Shown piece by piece: positions 26,512 to 35,170 of a DNA stretch of 38,318 nucleotides. Both the position numbers and the translations under genes were made by a program. The stretch is from Lachnospiraceae bacterium (GTDB lineage Bacteria; Bacillota; Clostridia; Lachnospirales; Lachnospiraceae), in assembly GCA_017396555.1 (NCBI GenBank), contig JAFQLS010000053.1, forward strand, positions 1 through 38,318. Direction: 5' to 3'. The stretch's first letter is position 1, and each line of letters starts with the position of its first letter. Below the pieces are notes generated by a model. The model was not told the DNA's origin and searched no databases. It saw only the letters and a program-made list of their open reading frames with translations.

Positions 26512-27597
26512 TTATTTGATTCTTTCACAGATGAGGTCGCCCATAGCTGAACAACCAACCTTAGTCATACCTTCTGACATAATATCCACTGTTCTGTATC
26601 CTTCTGCTATTACCTGTCTGATAGCCTCTTCAACTGCATTTGCCGCATCATCAAGGTCAAATGAATATCTAAGCATCATAGCTGCGGATAATATTGTAGC
26701 CATTGGATTTGCAATATCCTGTCCTGCTATATCCGGTGCAGCCCCGTGACTTGGCTCATACAAACCGAAATTACCATCACTCAAACTTGCCGATGGAAGC
26801 ATTCCTATTGAACCTGTAATCATACTTGCTTCATCCGATAAAATATCACCAAACATGTTTTCTGTAACAACCACATCAAACTGTTTTGGATTCTTAACTA
26901 ACTGCATTGCACAATTATCAACTAACATATGTGTAAGTGTTACTTCCGGATAATCCTTAGCCACTTCGCTAACAACCTTATCCCAAAGTCTTGATGTATC
27001 AAGAACATTTGACTTATCAACACTGATGACATTTTTATTTCTCTTCATCGCAATATCAAATGCCTTAACTGCAATTCTTCTTATTTCATTTTCATCATAT
27101 TTAAGAGTGTCCATAGCTGTGACTGTTCCATCTATTTCCTTTGTCCATCTCTCACCAAAGTAAAGACCACCAGTAAGCTCTCTTACAATCATCATATCAA
27201 AGCCTTCCTCTGCTATTGATTCTTTAAGTGGACATGCACCCTTTAACTCCTTATATAAGTATGCAGGTCTTAAATTAGCATAGAGATTAAGTCCCTTTCT
27301 TATTGCTAACAACCCTGCTTCTGGTCTAAGATTTGGAGGAAGCTCATACCACTTATCCTTACCGACGACACCACCAACTGCTCCTAATAAGACTGAATCA
27401 CTTGCCTTCGCTGTTTCTAATGCATCATCTGTTAATGGTACACCGTGAACATCTATTGATGCACCACCCATAAGTATCTCTGTATAGTTAAATGTATGCC
27501 CATAGACCTCTCCCACTTTATCAAGGACTTTTTTAGCTTCATTTACTATCTCCGGACCAATTCCGTCACCCGGTATAACCGCCACCTTGTATTCCAT
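26512..27597 (-). CDS. leuB: 3-isopropylmalate dehydrogenase
   Basis: 361 residues. It is an NAD+-dependent oxidative decarboxylase of leucine synthesis. Visible are the N-terminal [11 protein letters not shown], the substrate arginines in [12 protein letters not shown] and [23 protein letters not shown] and the C-terminal [16 protein letters not shown]. First gene of leuB-ilvD-ilvB; leuA, leuC, leuD and ilvC are not in the window. The leader is only about 30 bases, too short for a T-box. Confidence 0.97.
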   Translation of the reverse strand: MEYKVAVIPGDGIGPEIVNEAKKVLDKVGEVYGHTFNYTEILMGGASIDVHGVPLTDDALETAKASDSVLLGAVGGVVGKDKWYELPPNLRPEAGLLAIRKGLNLYANLRPAYLYKELKGACPLKESIAEEGFDMMIVRELTGGLYFGERWTKEIDGTVTAMDTLKYDENEIRRIAVKAFDIAMKRNKNVISVDKSNVLDTSRLWDKVVSEVAKDYPEVTLTHMLVDNCAMQLVKNPKQFDVVVTENMFGDILSDEASMITGSIGMLPSASLSDGNFGLYEPSHGAAPDIAGQDIANPMATILSAAMMLRYSFDLDDAANAVEEAIRQVIAEGYRTVDIMSEGMTKVGCSAMGDLICERIK

Positions 27598-27635
27598 TTT
27601 ATTTCCTTCTTTCCATTTAAGCTTTATAAAGTATT

Positions 27636-27664
27636 ATCATATCGTATTTGTGGACATTTTTCAA
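27636..27664 (-). promoter_or_regulatory. leuB operon promoter
   Basis: On the minus strand: TTGAAA, 17-bp spacer, TATGAT, about 38 bases before the leuB start. Confidence 0.78.
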
Positions 27665-27767
27665 CAAGAAAATATGGGCATAATATATCTAGTCTTCTAT
27701 TTTATATCCAAATTTGTACATAACAAATGTTTTTCTTTACACAATACCCATTCATTAACAAAACAAA

Positions 27768-27798
27768 CCGGAGCCACAACCTTAAGTTGCTACTCCGG
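27768..27798 (-). terminator. Terminator after yajC
   Basis: Stem CCGGAG/CTCCGG extended by CAAC/GTTG across a 3-by-3 internal loop. On the minus strand it is followed by TTTGTTTTGTT. It ends the hpt-tgt-yajC operon. Confidence 0.88.
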
Positions 27799-27814
27799 CA
27801 CGAAATTCAATTTC

Positions 27815-28147
27815 TTATTCGATTCCATCAGCTGCTTTTTCGATTTCTATAACTGCTGACTTCTGCATTGGTATTCTACAATTCTTGTTACTACCAAATT
27901 CTACTATAATAGTATCATCACTGATATCAATAACCACACCATAGAAACCACTGGTAGTAAGAACACTATCACCAACTTCCATAGAATCAAGCAAGGTCTT
28001 CTGTTGTGACTGTTGCTTCTTTTGTGGTCTTATAAGAAGAAAATACATAAAACCTCCAAATACCACAACGTACATAATTATAAGTGCCACCATATTCCCA
28101 GGTGACTGTGTTTTTGCCTGATCTGCTAACATTGTTAATAAATTCAT
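27815..28147 (-). CDS. yajC: Preprotein translocase subunit YajC
   Basis: 110 residues. One membrane helix (about 20-40, MYVVVFGGFMYFLLIRPQKK) is followed by the conserved basic region and the VGDSVLTTSGFYGVVIDISDDTIIVEFG beta domain. It is an accessory of SecDF-SecYEG. tgt followed by yajC is a classic gene order, and here it starts 25 bases after tgt. Confidence 0.95.
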   Translation of the reverse strand: MNLLTMLADQAKTQSPGNMVALIIMYVVVFGGFMYFLLIRPQKKQQSQQKTLLDSMEVGDSVLTTSGFYGVVIDISDDTIIVEFGSNKNCRIPMQKSAVIEIEKAADGIE

Positions 28148-28172
28148 TTTAGAATCCTCCTAATATAATATA

Positions 28173-29315
28173 TTACTTTTCAGCCGAATTAAATCCGTCC
28201 AATTTCTTTTGTTTATATTCTGAATACCTATGTTCTTCTATTGCACTTCTAATTTCTTCCATCATGGTATTATAGAAATACAGGTTATGAAGAACACATA
28301 ATCTCATACCTAACATTTCCTTAGCTTTAAGCAAATGTCTTATATAAGCTCTGCTGTATGACCTACAGGCAGGACATCCACACCCCTCTTCAATAGGTCT
28401 TGAATCCAGCTCATATTTAGCATTAAATAGATTGATTTTTCCCTTGTTAGTATACAAATGACCATGACGACCATTTCTTGTTGGATATACACAGTCAAAG
28501 AAATCAACACCTCTATCCACTGCTTCAAGAATATTGGTTGGTGTCCCAACCCCCATAAGATAAGTCGGTTTATCCTGTGGTAAATGTGGTACAACCGAAT
28601 CAATAATTCTATACATTTCTTCGTGGCTTTCACCAACTGCCAAACCACCAATAGCATAGCCCGGTAAATCAAGCTTTGCTATCTCCTTGGCATGTTCAAT
28701 TCTTATATCATCAAAGGTTCCACCCTGATTAATACCAAACAAAAGCTGTTCTTTATTAATGGTATCCTCAAGACCGTTAAGCCTCTCCATCTCGTCCTTA
28801 CATCTTACAAGCCATCTTTTAGTTCTATCAACTGATTTCTGTATATAGTCTCTGTCAGACTTAGATGATGGACATTCATCAAACGCCATAGCGATAGTCG
28901 ATGCCAGATTAGATTGAATCTGCATACTCTCCTCCGGTCCCATAAAAATCTTTCTTCCATCAACATGAGAATTAAAATATACGCCTTCTTCTTTAATCTT
29001 ACGCAAACCCGCAAGCGAAAACACCTGAAATCCTCCCGAATCCGTAAGAATAGGCTTATCCCAGTTCATAAATTTATGAAGACCGCCAAGCTGTTTAACT
29101 ATCTTATCCCCTGGTCTTACATGAAGGTGATAAGTGTTAGATAACTCAACCTGTGTCTTAATCTCCTGTAAATCTGTCGTTGAAACTGCACCTTTAATAG
29201 CCGCTGCTGTTCCAACATTCATAAATACAGGTGTCTGTATCATTCCATGAACAGTCTTAAATTCTCCCCTTTTCGCCTTACCATCTAAGGCAAGAATCTT
29301 ATATCTGTCACTCAT
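28173..29315 (-). CDS. tgt: Queuine tRNA-ribosyltransferase
   Basis: 380 residues. It exchanges guanine-34 of GUN-anticodon tRNAs for a queuosine base or precursor. Visible are the catalytic/substrate region LTDSGGFQVFSLAGLR, the nucleophile Asp in DFFDCVYPTRNGRHG and the zinc site CGCPACRSYSRAYIRHL plus a later His in LHNLYFY. It starts 1 base after the HPt gene stop and continues into yajC. Confidence 0.97.
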   Translation of the reverse strand: MSDRYKILALDGKAKRGEFKTVHGMIQTPVFMNVGTAAAIKGAVSTTDLQEIKTQVELSNTYHLHVRPGDKIVKQLGGLHKFMNWDKPILTDSGGFQVFSLAGLRKIKEEGVYFNSHVDGRKIFMGPEESMQIQSNLASTIAMAFDECPSSKSDRDYIQKSVDRTKRWLVRCKDEMERLNGLEDTINKEQLLFGINQGGTFDDIRIEHAKEIAKLDLPGYAIGGLAVGESHEEMYRIIDSVVPHLPQDKPTYLMGVGTPTNILEAVDRGVDFFDCVYPTRNGRHGHLYTNKGKINLFNAKYELDSRPIEEGCGCPACRSYSRAYIRHLLKAKEMLGMRLCVLHNLYFYNTMMEEIRSAIEEHRYSEYKQKKLDGFNSAEK

Positions 29316-29316
29316 T

Positions 29317-29694
29317 TTATGATATTCCCTCCGTGGCTTTCCAATCTGATATAGCCTTTATTATTGAATTATATTCAACTGAAACCAATATAAAATCTTC
29401 TTTTAATTTATCATATCTTCCTGCTCTTACATCATCAACCAATGCTTGAAGACAACTTTGAAGACATGTCATTTCTAAGGTTCCTGATGCACCCTTAAGT
29501 GTATGTGCATAAAGCTCTACTGCTTTATAATCTATATCCACTCCATCATTTGAAAATATACGCTCTAATTCACTAAAATTCTTGTCCTCTAAAAATTTAT
29601 CAAGGACAACCTTTAATACATCTTCGCTATCCATCAATGTCTGCATCAGTTCAGAAGTGTTAATCCCTGCCGCTTCCAATGTTTTTAAATCCAT
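29317..29694 (-). CDS. Histidine phosphotransfer (HPt) domain protein
   Basis: 125 residues from the ATG at 29692-29694 (GGAGAG 10 bases upstream). It is a stand-alone HPt four-helix bundle; the phospho-accepting His lies in YAHTLKGASGTLEM (H-x-L-K-G). HPt proteins relay phosphate between histidine kinases and response regulators. No kinase or regulator is nearby, and it is transcribed with tgt and yajC from a promoter just upstream, so its partner must be encoded elsewhere. Confidence 0.88.
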   Translation of the reverse strand: MDLKTLEAAGINTSELMQTLMDSEDVLKVVLDKFLEDKNFSELERIFSNDGVDIDYKAVELYAHTLKGASGTLEMTCLQSCLQALVDDVRAGRYDKLKEDFILVSVEYNSIIKAISDWKATEGIS

Positions 29695-29732
29695 TATTAC
29701 TTTTCTCTCCAATCTTTTTTGCAATCTTAGTA

Positions 29733-29761
29733 ATTATATATTCTTTTATAATATAAAGCAA
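29733..29761 (-). promoter_or_regulatory. Promoter of hpt-tgt-yajC
   Basis: On the minus strand: TTGCTT, 17-bp spacer, perfect TATAAT, ending 38 bases before the hpt start. It is back to back with the aroC promoter. Confidence 0.8.
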
Positions 29762-29777
29762 GTGCAAAAAAATTAAG

Positions 29778-29806
29778 TTTACTTTACAATTTAAAAGTGA
29801 TATATT
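29778..29806 (+). promoter_or_regulatory. aroC promoter
   Basis: TTTACT, 17-bp spacer, TATATT, ending 35 bases before the chosen aroC start. Confidence 0.6.
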
Positions 29807-29841
29807 TTTTATTATGATTTATGATGGAAGGTGCAATAAAT

Positions 29842-30939
29842 ATGGCAGGTTCAACATTCGGAAATATATTTAGAATAACTACCTGGGGCGAATCTCATGG
29901 TAAAGGAATTGGCGTTGTAGTAGATGGATGTCCGGCAGGATTACCACTTAACGAAGATGATATCCAAAACTTTCTCAACAGAAGAAAGCCAGGACAGTCC
30001 AAATACTCTACTGCGCGTAATGAGGATGATACTGTAGAAATACTATCCGGCATATTTGAAGGTAAGACAACCGGTACACCAATATCTATGGTAGTTATGA
30101 ACAAAACACAGCGTTCTTCTGATTACTCTGATATCGCAGAATATTACAGACCCGGACATGCTGATTATACATTTGACGAAAAATACGGATTTAGAGATTA
30201 CCGTGGCGGCGGACGCTCATCCGGTCGTGAAACAATAGGTCGTGTAGCCGCAGGTGCAATTGCTTCCAAACTGTTAACAGAGCTTGGAATAAGTGTAACA
30301 GCTTATTCAAAAGCTATTGGCGGTATTGAAATTAATTACGATAACTTTGACAAAGAATTCATAATGAATAACTCTCTTTATATGCCAGACAAAGGCGCTG
30401 TAGACAAGATACTTCCACTGCTTGATGAGAAAAGAGAAAACGGCGATTCTGTAGGTGGTGTAATAGAGTGTGTTGTCAGCAATATGAAAACCGGAATTGG
30501 CGAGCCGGTATTTGATAAACTTGATGCTAATCTTGCCAAGGCAATCATGTCAATCGGAGCTGTAAAAGCTGTGGAAATAGGCGATGGAACAAATGTTGCT
30601 TCTTCATTCGGTACTACCAACAATGATGTATTCAGATATGAAAATGATGAACTAATCAAGCTTACCAATCATGCCGGCGGAATACTAGGCGGCATAAGTG
30701 ATGGCTCAGATATAATAATCAGAGCAACCGTAAAACCTACTCCTTCTATATATGTAGAACAGCAAACGGTAAACAAATCCGGCGAAAATATTTCCATTAA
30801 TATAAAAGGACGTCACGATCCAATTATAGTTCCACGTGCTGTTGTTGTAGTTGAAGCCATGACAGCAATAACTATCCTTGATATGTTACTTGTATCAATG
30901 ACATCAAAACTTGATAACATTAAAAAATTTTTTAGCTAA
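29842..30939 (+). CDS. aroC: Chorismate synthase
   Basis: 365 residues from MAGSTFGNIFRITTWGESHG (ribosome site GGAAGGTG; an upstream ATG at 29821 would add 7 residues). It converts 5-enolpyruvylshikimate-3-phosphate to chorismate with reduced FMN. Signature segments are GESHG, the RPGHADYTFDEKYGFRDYRGGGRSSGR region (about 105-131) and GRHDPIIVPRA near the end. It is followed by nrdG 21 bases downstream in the same transcript. An unrelated pathway partner, so co-transcription probably reflects convenience. Confidence 0.97.
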   Translation: MAGSTFGNIFRITTWGESHGKGIGVVVDGCPAGLPLNEDDIQNFLNRRKPGQSKYSTARNEDDTVEILSGIFEGKTTGTPISMVVMNKTQRSSDYSDIAEYYRPGHADYTFDEKYGFRDYRGGGRSSGRETIGRVAAGAIASKLLTELGISVTAYSKAIGGIEINYDNFDKEFIMNNSLYMPDKGAVDKILPLLDEKRENGDSVGGVIECVVSNMKTGIGEPVFDKLDANLAKAIMSIGAVKAVEIGDGTNVASSFGTTNNDVFRYENDELIKLTNHAGGILGGISDGSDIIIRATVKPTPSIYVEQQTVNKSGENISINIKGRHDPIIVPRAVVVVEAMTAITILDMLLVSMTSKLDNIKKFFS

Positions 30940-30960
30940 TAACAATTTGGAGAAATAACA

Positions 30961-31650
30961 ATGATAATCAAAGGACTTCAAAAATTAACTCTTCTTGACT
31001 ACCCCGAGAAGACTGCCTGTACGGTATTTACAGGTGGTTGTAATTTTCGATGTCCTTTTTGTCATAATGCATCTCTTGTAACCAGATTAAATTCAGAAGA
31101 AATTAATGAGGATGATTTTTTTTCATTTCTAAAGAAACGAAAAAATGTACTGCAAGGCGTATGCATAACCGGCGGCGAACCAACTCTTATGCCTGATTTA
31201 CCCGATTTCATCTGTAAAATAAAGGAATTAGGTTATCTTGTTAAGCTCGACAGTAATGGTTACAGACCGGAGATTTTAAAACAGCTTGTAAATGACGGAC
31301 TTATTGATTACATTGCCATGGATATTAAAAATAGTGAATCAAAATATTCCCTTACCGCAGGCGTACCCGACTTAAATATAGATAAGATTAAAGAAAGTAT
31401 CGATTTTATAATTAACAGCGAAATAGATTATGAATTCCGTACTACCGTAGTCAAAGAACTACATTCACCACAAGATATAGAAGATATCGGACTTCTTATC
31501 AAGAATTCGAAAAAATATTTTTTACAATCATTTATCGACTCTGGTGATTTAATTAACACAGGATATAGTGCCTACACAAAAGAAGAAATGCAGCAATTAC
31601 TAGAGATTGCAACGCAAAAAGTCACTAAAAATGCATATTTACGAGGTTAA
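30961..31650 (+). CDS. nrdG: Anaerobic ribonucleotide reductase activating protein (NrdG-type radical SAM)
   Basis: 229 residues. The radical-SAM cluster motif is C27-NFR-C31-PF-C34, within TGGCNFRCPFCHNASLV, followed by GVCITGGEPTL. It resembles the longer NrdG form that generates the glycyl radical on class III reductases, which fits nrdD 150 bases downstream. The start has TTGGAGAA as ribosome site. The intergenic space to nrdD holds two NrdR boxes and a promoter, so nrdD can be transcribed separately. Confidence 0.92.
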   Translation: MIIKGLQKLTLLDYPEKTACTVFTGGCNFRCPFCHNASLVTRLNSEEINEDDFFSFLKKRKNVLQGVCITGGEPTLMPDLPDFICKIKELGYLVKLDSNGYRPEILKQLVNDGLIDYIAMDIKNSESKYSLTAGVPDLNIDKIKESIDFIINSEIDYEFRTTVVKELHSPQDIEDIGLLIKNSKKYFLQSFIDSGDLINTGYSAYTKEEMQQLLEIATQKVTKNAYLRG

Positions 31651-31652
31651 TA

Positions 31653-31700
31653 GCACAATATATTGATGTTTATACTAAAAAAATACACAATATATTGTGT
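31653..31700. promoter_or_regulatory. Tandem NrdR boxes upstream of nrdD
   Basis: Box 1 at 31653-31668, GCACAATATATTGATG; box 2 at 31685-31700, the perfect palindrome ACACAATATATTGTGT. Both match the NrdR consensus ACAC-W-ATATAT-W-GTGT, and box 2 is exact. Start-to-start spacing is 32 bp, about three helical turns, as known for NrdR pairs. Box 2 ends 7 bases before the nrdD -35 hexamer. NrdR represses RNR genes when dATP/ATP is high. Confidence 0.92.
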
Positions 31701-31707
31701 TTTTCTC

Positions 31708-31736
31708 TTTACAAACTATAAATTACATATTATACT
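31708..31736 (+). promoter_or_regulatory. nrdD promoter
   Basis: TTTACA, 17-bp spacer, TATACT. The ribosome site CGGAGGA lies just before the ATG at 31800. Confidence 0.82.
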
Positions 31737-31799
31737 AATATCGTTGCTACATTATTATGGGTTTTAATTAATATTATAAAAAATGAACGGAGGACAAAA

Positions 31800-34187
31800 A
31801 TGTATAATGTAATTAAACGTGATGGGAAGGTTGCTGATTTTGATTTAGCAAAGATTTCAAAGGCTATCAGTATGGCTTTTGATTCATTAAACAAGGAATA
31901 TAATGATAATATTATTGATTTCCTTGCGCTCAAGGTAACAGCCGATTTCGAACCAAAGATTAAGGAACATCAGGTTGCTGTGGAAGATGTACAGGATAGC
32001 GTTGAATCTGTACTTGTTCAGGCAGGATATGCAGATGTTGCTAAGTCTTATATTCTTTATCGTAGACAAAGAGAAAAACTTCGTAACATGAAATCTACTG
32101 TTCTTGACTACAAAGATATCGTAGACAGTTATGTTGATGTTACAGACTGGCGTGTTAAAGAGAATTCTACAGTTACATATTCTGTAGGTGGTCTTATTCT
32201 TAACAACTCTGGTGCTATAACAGCTAACTACTGGCTTTCAGAAATATATGATGATGAGATTTCTAACGCACATCGTAATGCTGATATCCATATTCATGAC
32301 TTGTCAATGCTTACAGGTTACTGTGCCGGATGGTCACTTAAACAGCTTATTCAGGAAGGTCTTGGTGGTGTAACAGGTAAAATCACATCTGCTCCTGCCA
32401 AACATCTTGCCACACTTTGTAACCAGATGGTTAATTTCCTTGGTATAATGCAGAATGAATGGGCAGGTGCTCAGGCATTTTCATCATTTGATACATATCT
32501 TGCACCATTTGTTAAGGCTGATAACCTTAACTACGATCAGGTTAAGAAATGTATTGAATCATTTGTTTATGGTGTTAATACTCCTTCTCGTTGGGGTACA
32601 CAGGCACCATTCTCAAATATTACACTTGACTGGACAGTTCCAAACGACTTAGCGGAGCTTAATGCTATTGTAGGCGGCAAGGAAATGCCATTTAAGTACA
32701 AAGATTGTAAAAAAGAAATGGATATGGTTAATAAAGCATTTATCGAAACTATGATTGAAGGTGATGCTAATGGTAGAGGATTCCAATATCCAATCCCTAC
32801 ATACTCTATTACAGCTAATTTTGACTGGTCGGACACAGAAAACAACAGACTTTTATTTGAAATGACATCTAAGTATGGTACACCTTATTTCTCAAACTAC
32901 ATTAACAGTGATATGGAACCAAGTGATGTTCGTAGTATGTGTTGTCGTCTTCGTCTTGACCTTCGTGAGCTTCGTAAGAAATCAGGTGGTTTCTTCGGTA
33001 GTGGTGAGTCAACAGGTTCTATTGGTGTTGTAACTATCAACCTTCCAAGAATCGCTTATCTTGCCACAGACAAGGCTGACTTCTATAATCGTCTTACAAG
33101 ACTTATGGACATTTCAGCTCGTTCACTCAAGATTAAGAGAGAGATTATCACTAAATTATTTAACGAAAATCTATATCCATACACAAAGCGTTACCTTGAA
33201 GGCTTCAACAATCACTTCTCTACTATCGGTCTTGTTGGTATGAACGAAGTTGGTCTTAATGCTAAATGGCTTAAGAAAGACCTTACACATAGAGAAACAC
33301 AGGAATTCGCTAAGGAAGTTCTTAACTTTATGCGCGAGAAGCTTTCTGATTATCAGGAAAAATATGGTGACCTTTACAACCTTGAAGCTACACCTGCAGA
33401 ATCAACAAGCTACAGACTTGCTAAGCATGATATCAGACATTATCCTGACATCATCACTGCTTCAGACAAAACAAAGGAGGAAGCTCCTTACTATACAAAC
33501 TCATCACATTTACCAGTTGGATATACAGATGACATCTTTACTGCTCTTGATATTCAGGATGAGTTACAGACACTTTATACATCAGGTACAGTATTCCATG
33601 CATTCCTTGGCGAAAAATTACCTGATTGGAAAGCAGCAGCAAACCTTATTCGTACTATTGCTGAAAATTACAAGTTACCATATTACACACTTTCTCCTAC
33701 ATACTCAGTATGTAAGAATCATGGCTACATTGCCGGAGAGGTTGATACATGTCCAACTTGTGGCGAAGCTACTGAGGTTTACAGCCGTATCACAGGCTAC
33801 TATCGTCCTGTTAAGAACTGGAATGATGGTAAGGCTCAGGAATACAAAGACAGATTAGTATATTCACCTGAAAAATTTGATACAAAGGCTCCTTCTGACA
33901 AGGCAAACTCTACTACCGTTGAAAAATGCGATTGTGCTGAGGAAACTGATAAGATTATTCTCTTTGCAACAAAGACATGCCCTAACTGTAAAATGGCAGT
34001 TAAGTTCTTAACAAATGCAGGTATTGAATTCGAAGAAGTATTTGCAGATGAGAACGTAGCACTTGCTAAGGAATACGGAATAAAACAGGCTCCTACCCTT
34101 ATGGTTATCTCTGACGGATATAGAGAGGCTATCACAAACCTTTCTAACATCAAAGGATTTATTGAAAGATACAAAGCAGAAAACTAG
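31800..34187 (+). CDS. nrdD: Anaerobic (class III) ribonucleotide reductase with fused C-terminal redoxin domain
   Basis: 795 residues. It reduces ribonucleoside triphosphates to deoxyribonucleotides using a glycyl radical. Order: ATP-cone (about 1-92, allosteric site); catalytic barrel with active-site cysteines near Cys175 (LTGYCAGW) and Cys381/382 (SMCCRLRL); zinc site Cys638-x2-His641 and Cys651-x2-Cys654; glycyl-radical loop RITGYYRPVKNWNDGK with Gly666. After a linker (about 690-717) comes a ~75-residue glutaredoxin/thioredoxin-like domain with CPNC at 727-730 and QAPTLMV (cis-Pro). The extra domain suggests redoxin rather than formate as reductant. trxB follows 14 bases later. Confidence 0.95.
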   Translation: MYNVIKRDGKVADFDLAKISKAISMAFDSLNKEYNDNIIDFLALKVTADFEPKIKEHQVAVEDVQDSVESVLVQAGYADVAKSYILYRRQREKLRNMKSTVLDYKDIVDSYVDVTDWRVKENSTVTYSVGGLILNNSGAITANYWLSEIYDDEISNAHRNADIHIHDLSMLTGYCAGWSLKQLIQEGLGGVTGKITSAPAKHLATLCNQMVNFLGIMQNEWAGAQAFSSFDTYLAPFVKADNLNYDQVKKCIESFVYGVNTPSRWGTQAPFSNITLDWTVPNDLAELNAIVGGKEMPFKYKDCKKEMDMVNKAFIETMIEGDANGRGFQYPIPTYSITANFDWSDTENNRLLFEMTSKYGTPYFSNYINSDMEPSDVRSMCCRLRLDLRELRKKSGGFFGSGESTGSIGVVTINLPRIAYLATDKADFYNRLTRLMDISARSLKIKREIITKLFNENLYPYTKRYLEGFNNHFSTIGLVGMNEVGLNAKWLKKDLTHRETQEFAKEVLNFMREKLSDYQEKYGDLYNLEATPAESTSYRLAKHDIRHYPDIITASDKTKEEAPYYTNSSHLPVGYTDDIFTALDIQDELQTLYTSGTVFHAFLGEKLPDWKAAANLIRTIAENYKLPYYTLSPTYSVCKNHGYIAGEVDTCPTCGEATEVYSRITGYYRPVKNWNDGKAQEYKDRLVYSPEKFDTKAPSDKANSTTVEKCDCAEETDKIILFATKTCPNCKMAVKFLTNAGIEFEEVFADENVALAKEYGIKQAPTLMVISDGYREAITNLSNIKGFIERYKAEN

Positions 34188-34201
34188 GAGTTGACTATAT
34201 T

Positions 34202-35098
34202 ATGTATGATATAATTGTTATCGGCGCGGGTCCAGCAGGACTCACCGCCGCTCTATATGGATGTCGTGCCGAGAAAAAGGTTCTTGTTATTGAAAAAAAT
34301 TCCTTCGGCGGACAGATAACTCATTCTCCAAGAGTTGAGAATTATCCCGGATTTGCTGAAATGACAGGAATGGAATTTGCTGATAAGCTTGTAGAACAGG
34401 TTCTTGCACAGGGTGCTGAAATGGAATTTGACTGCGTAGAAAAAATTGAAGGTGAGCTTGGAAATTACAAGGTTATTTGTACCGATTCTGAATTCACCGG
34501 CAAAACTGTTATTATTGCAACAGGTTCTCACCACAGAATGCTGGGACTTGAGAATGAGGAGAAATTTACCGGTGATGGCATTTCATACTGTGCTGTATGT
34601 GACGGTGCATTTTACAGAGACAGAACGGTCGCTGTTATCGGCGGTGGTAATACCGCATTGCAGGAAGCAGTTATGTTAAGCAATATTTGTTCATCTGTAA
34701 CTATTGTACAGAATCTTGATTTTCTTACTGGAGAACAGAAGCTTATTGATGAAATAAACTCTAAGGATAACATCACCACTATACTCTCAGCTACAGTGGC
34801 TGAAATTCTTGGTGATGATGAATTCAAGGGAATTGTTATAGATGTAAATGGAGATAAACAGACACTTAACGTGGACGGCGTATTCGTTGCCATCGGACAA
34901 CAGCCTGAGAATGAACCATTTGAAAATGTTGCACCTCTTAATGACTACGGATATATCGTATCAGATGAGAGCTGTACTATTGCTAATCAGACCGGTATAT
35001 TTGTTGCTGGAGATTGCAGAACCAAAACGGTAAGACAAATTACTACTGCTACCGCAGATGGTGCTGTTGCAGCACTTGCGGCGTGTAAGTTGATATAA
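34202..35098 (+). CDS. trxB: Thioredoxin-reductase-like flavoprotein lacking the NADPH 2'-phosphate motif
   Basis: 298 residues, low-Mr TrxR family. The FAD site is VIGAGPAGLTAALYG; the redox pair is Cys130/Cys133 (SYCAVCDGAFYRD); the second dinucleotide motif is VIGGGNTALQEA (about 145-156); the C-terminal FAD segment is FVAGDCRTKTVRQITTATADG. Where NADPH-dependent enzymes have HRRDxFR, this protein has QNLDFLTG (170-177), so the 2'-phosphate-binding arginines are missing. The donor may be NADH, ferredoxin or something else. It is in an operon with nrdD and probably reduces the fused redoxin domain of NrdD. Confidence 0.92.
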   Translation: MYDIIVIGAGPAGLTAALYGCRAEKKVLVIEKNSFGGQITHSPRVENYPGFAEMTGMEFADKLVEQVLAQGAEMEFDCVEKIEGELGNYKVICTDSEFTGKTVIIATGSHHRMLGLENEEKFTGDGISYCAVCDGAFYRDRTVAVIGGGNTALQEAVMLSNICSSVTIVQNLDFLTGEQKLIDEINSKDNITTILSATVAEILGDDEFKGIVIDVNGDKQTLNVDGVFVAIGQQPENEPFENVAPLNDYGYIVSDESCTIANQTGIFVAGDCRTKTVRQITTATADGAVAALAACKLI

Positions 35099-35108
35099 TT
35101 GATATGAT

Positions 35109-35150
35109 AAAAGCTATATGCAGAAGGATATTGAGTTGCATATAGCTTTT
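35109..35150. terminator. Bidirectional terminator between trxB and toxin gene
   Basis: A perfect 14-bp stem AAAAGCTATATGCA / TGCATATAGCTTTT around a 14-base loop. It ends in T4 on either strand and lies between convergent genes. Confidence 0.85.
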
Positions 35151-35170
35151 CGAGCATATATACTATACAA

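Noticed and set aside
27598-27767. T-box or amino-acid leader before leuB-ilvD-ilvB
   Set aside because: The promoter at 27636-27664 leaves a leader of only about 30 bases, with no specifier loop, leader peptide or anti-terminator. The nearby hairpin belongs to yajC.
33250-33858. 202-codon plus-strand frame inside nrdD
   Set aside because: It is a shifted frame of the conserved nrdD coding sequence; the translation is rich in Leu, Ile, His and Gln and shows no domain.
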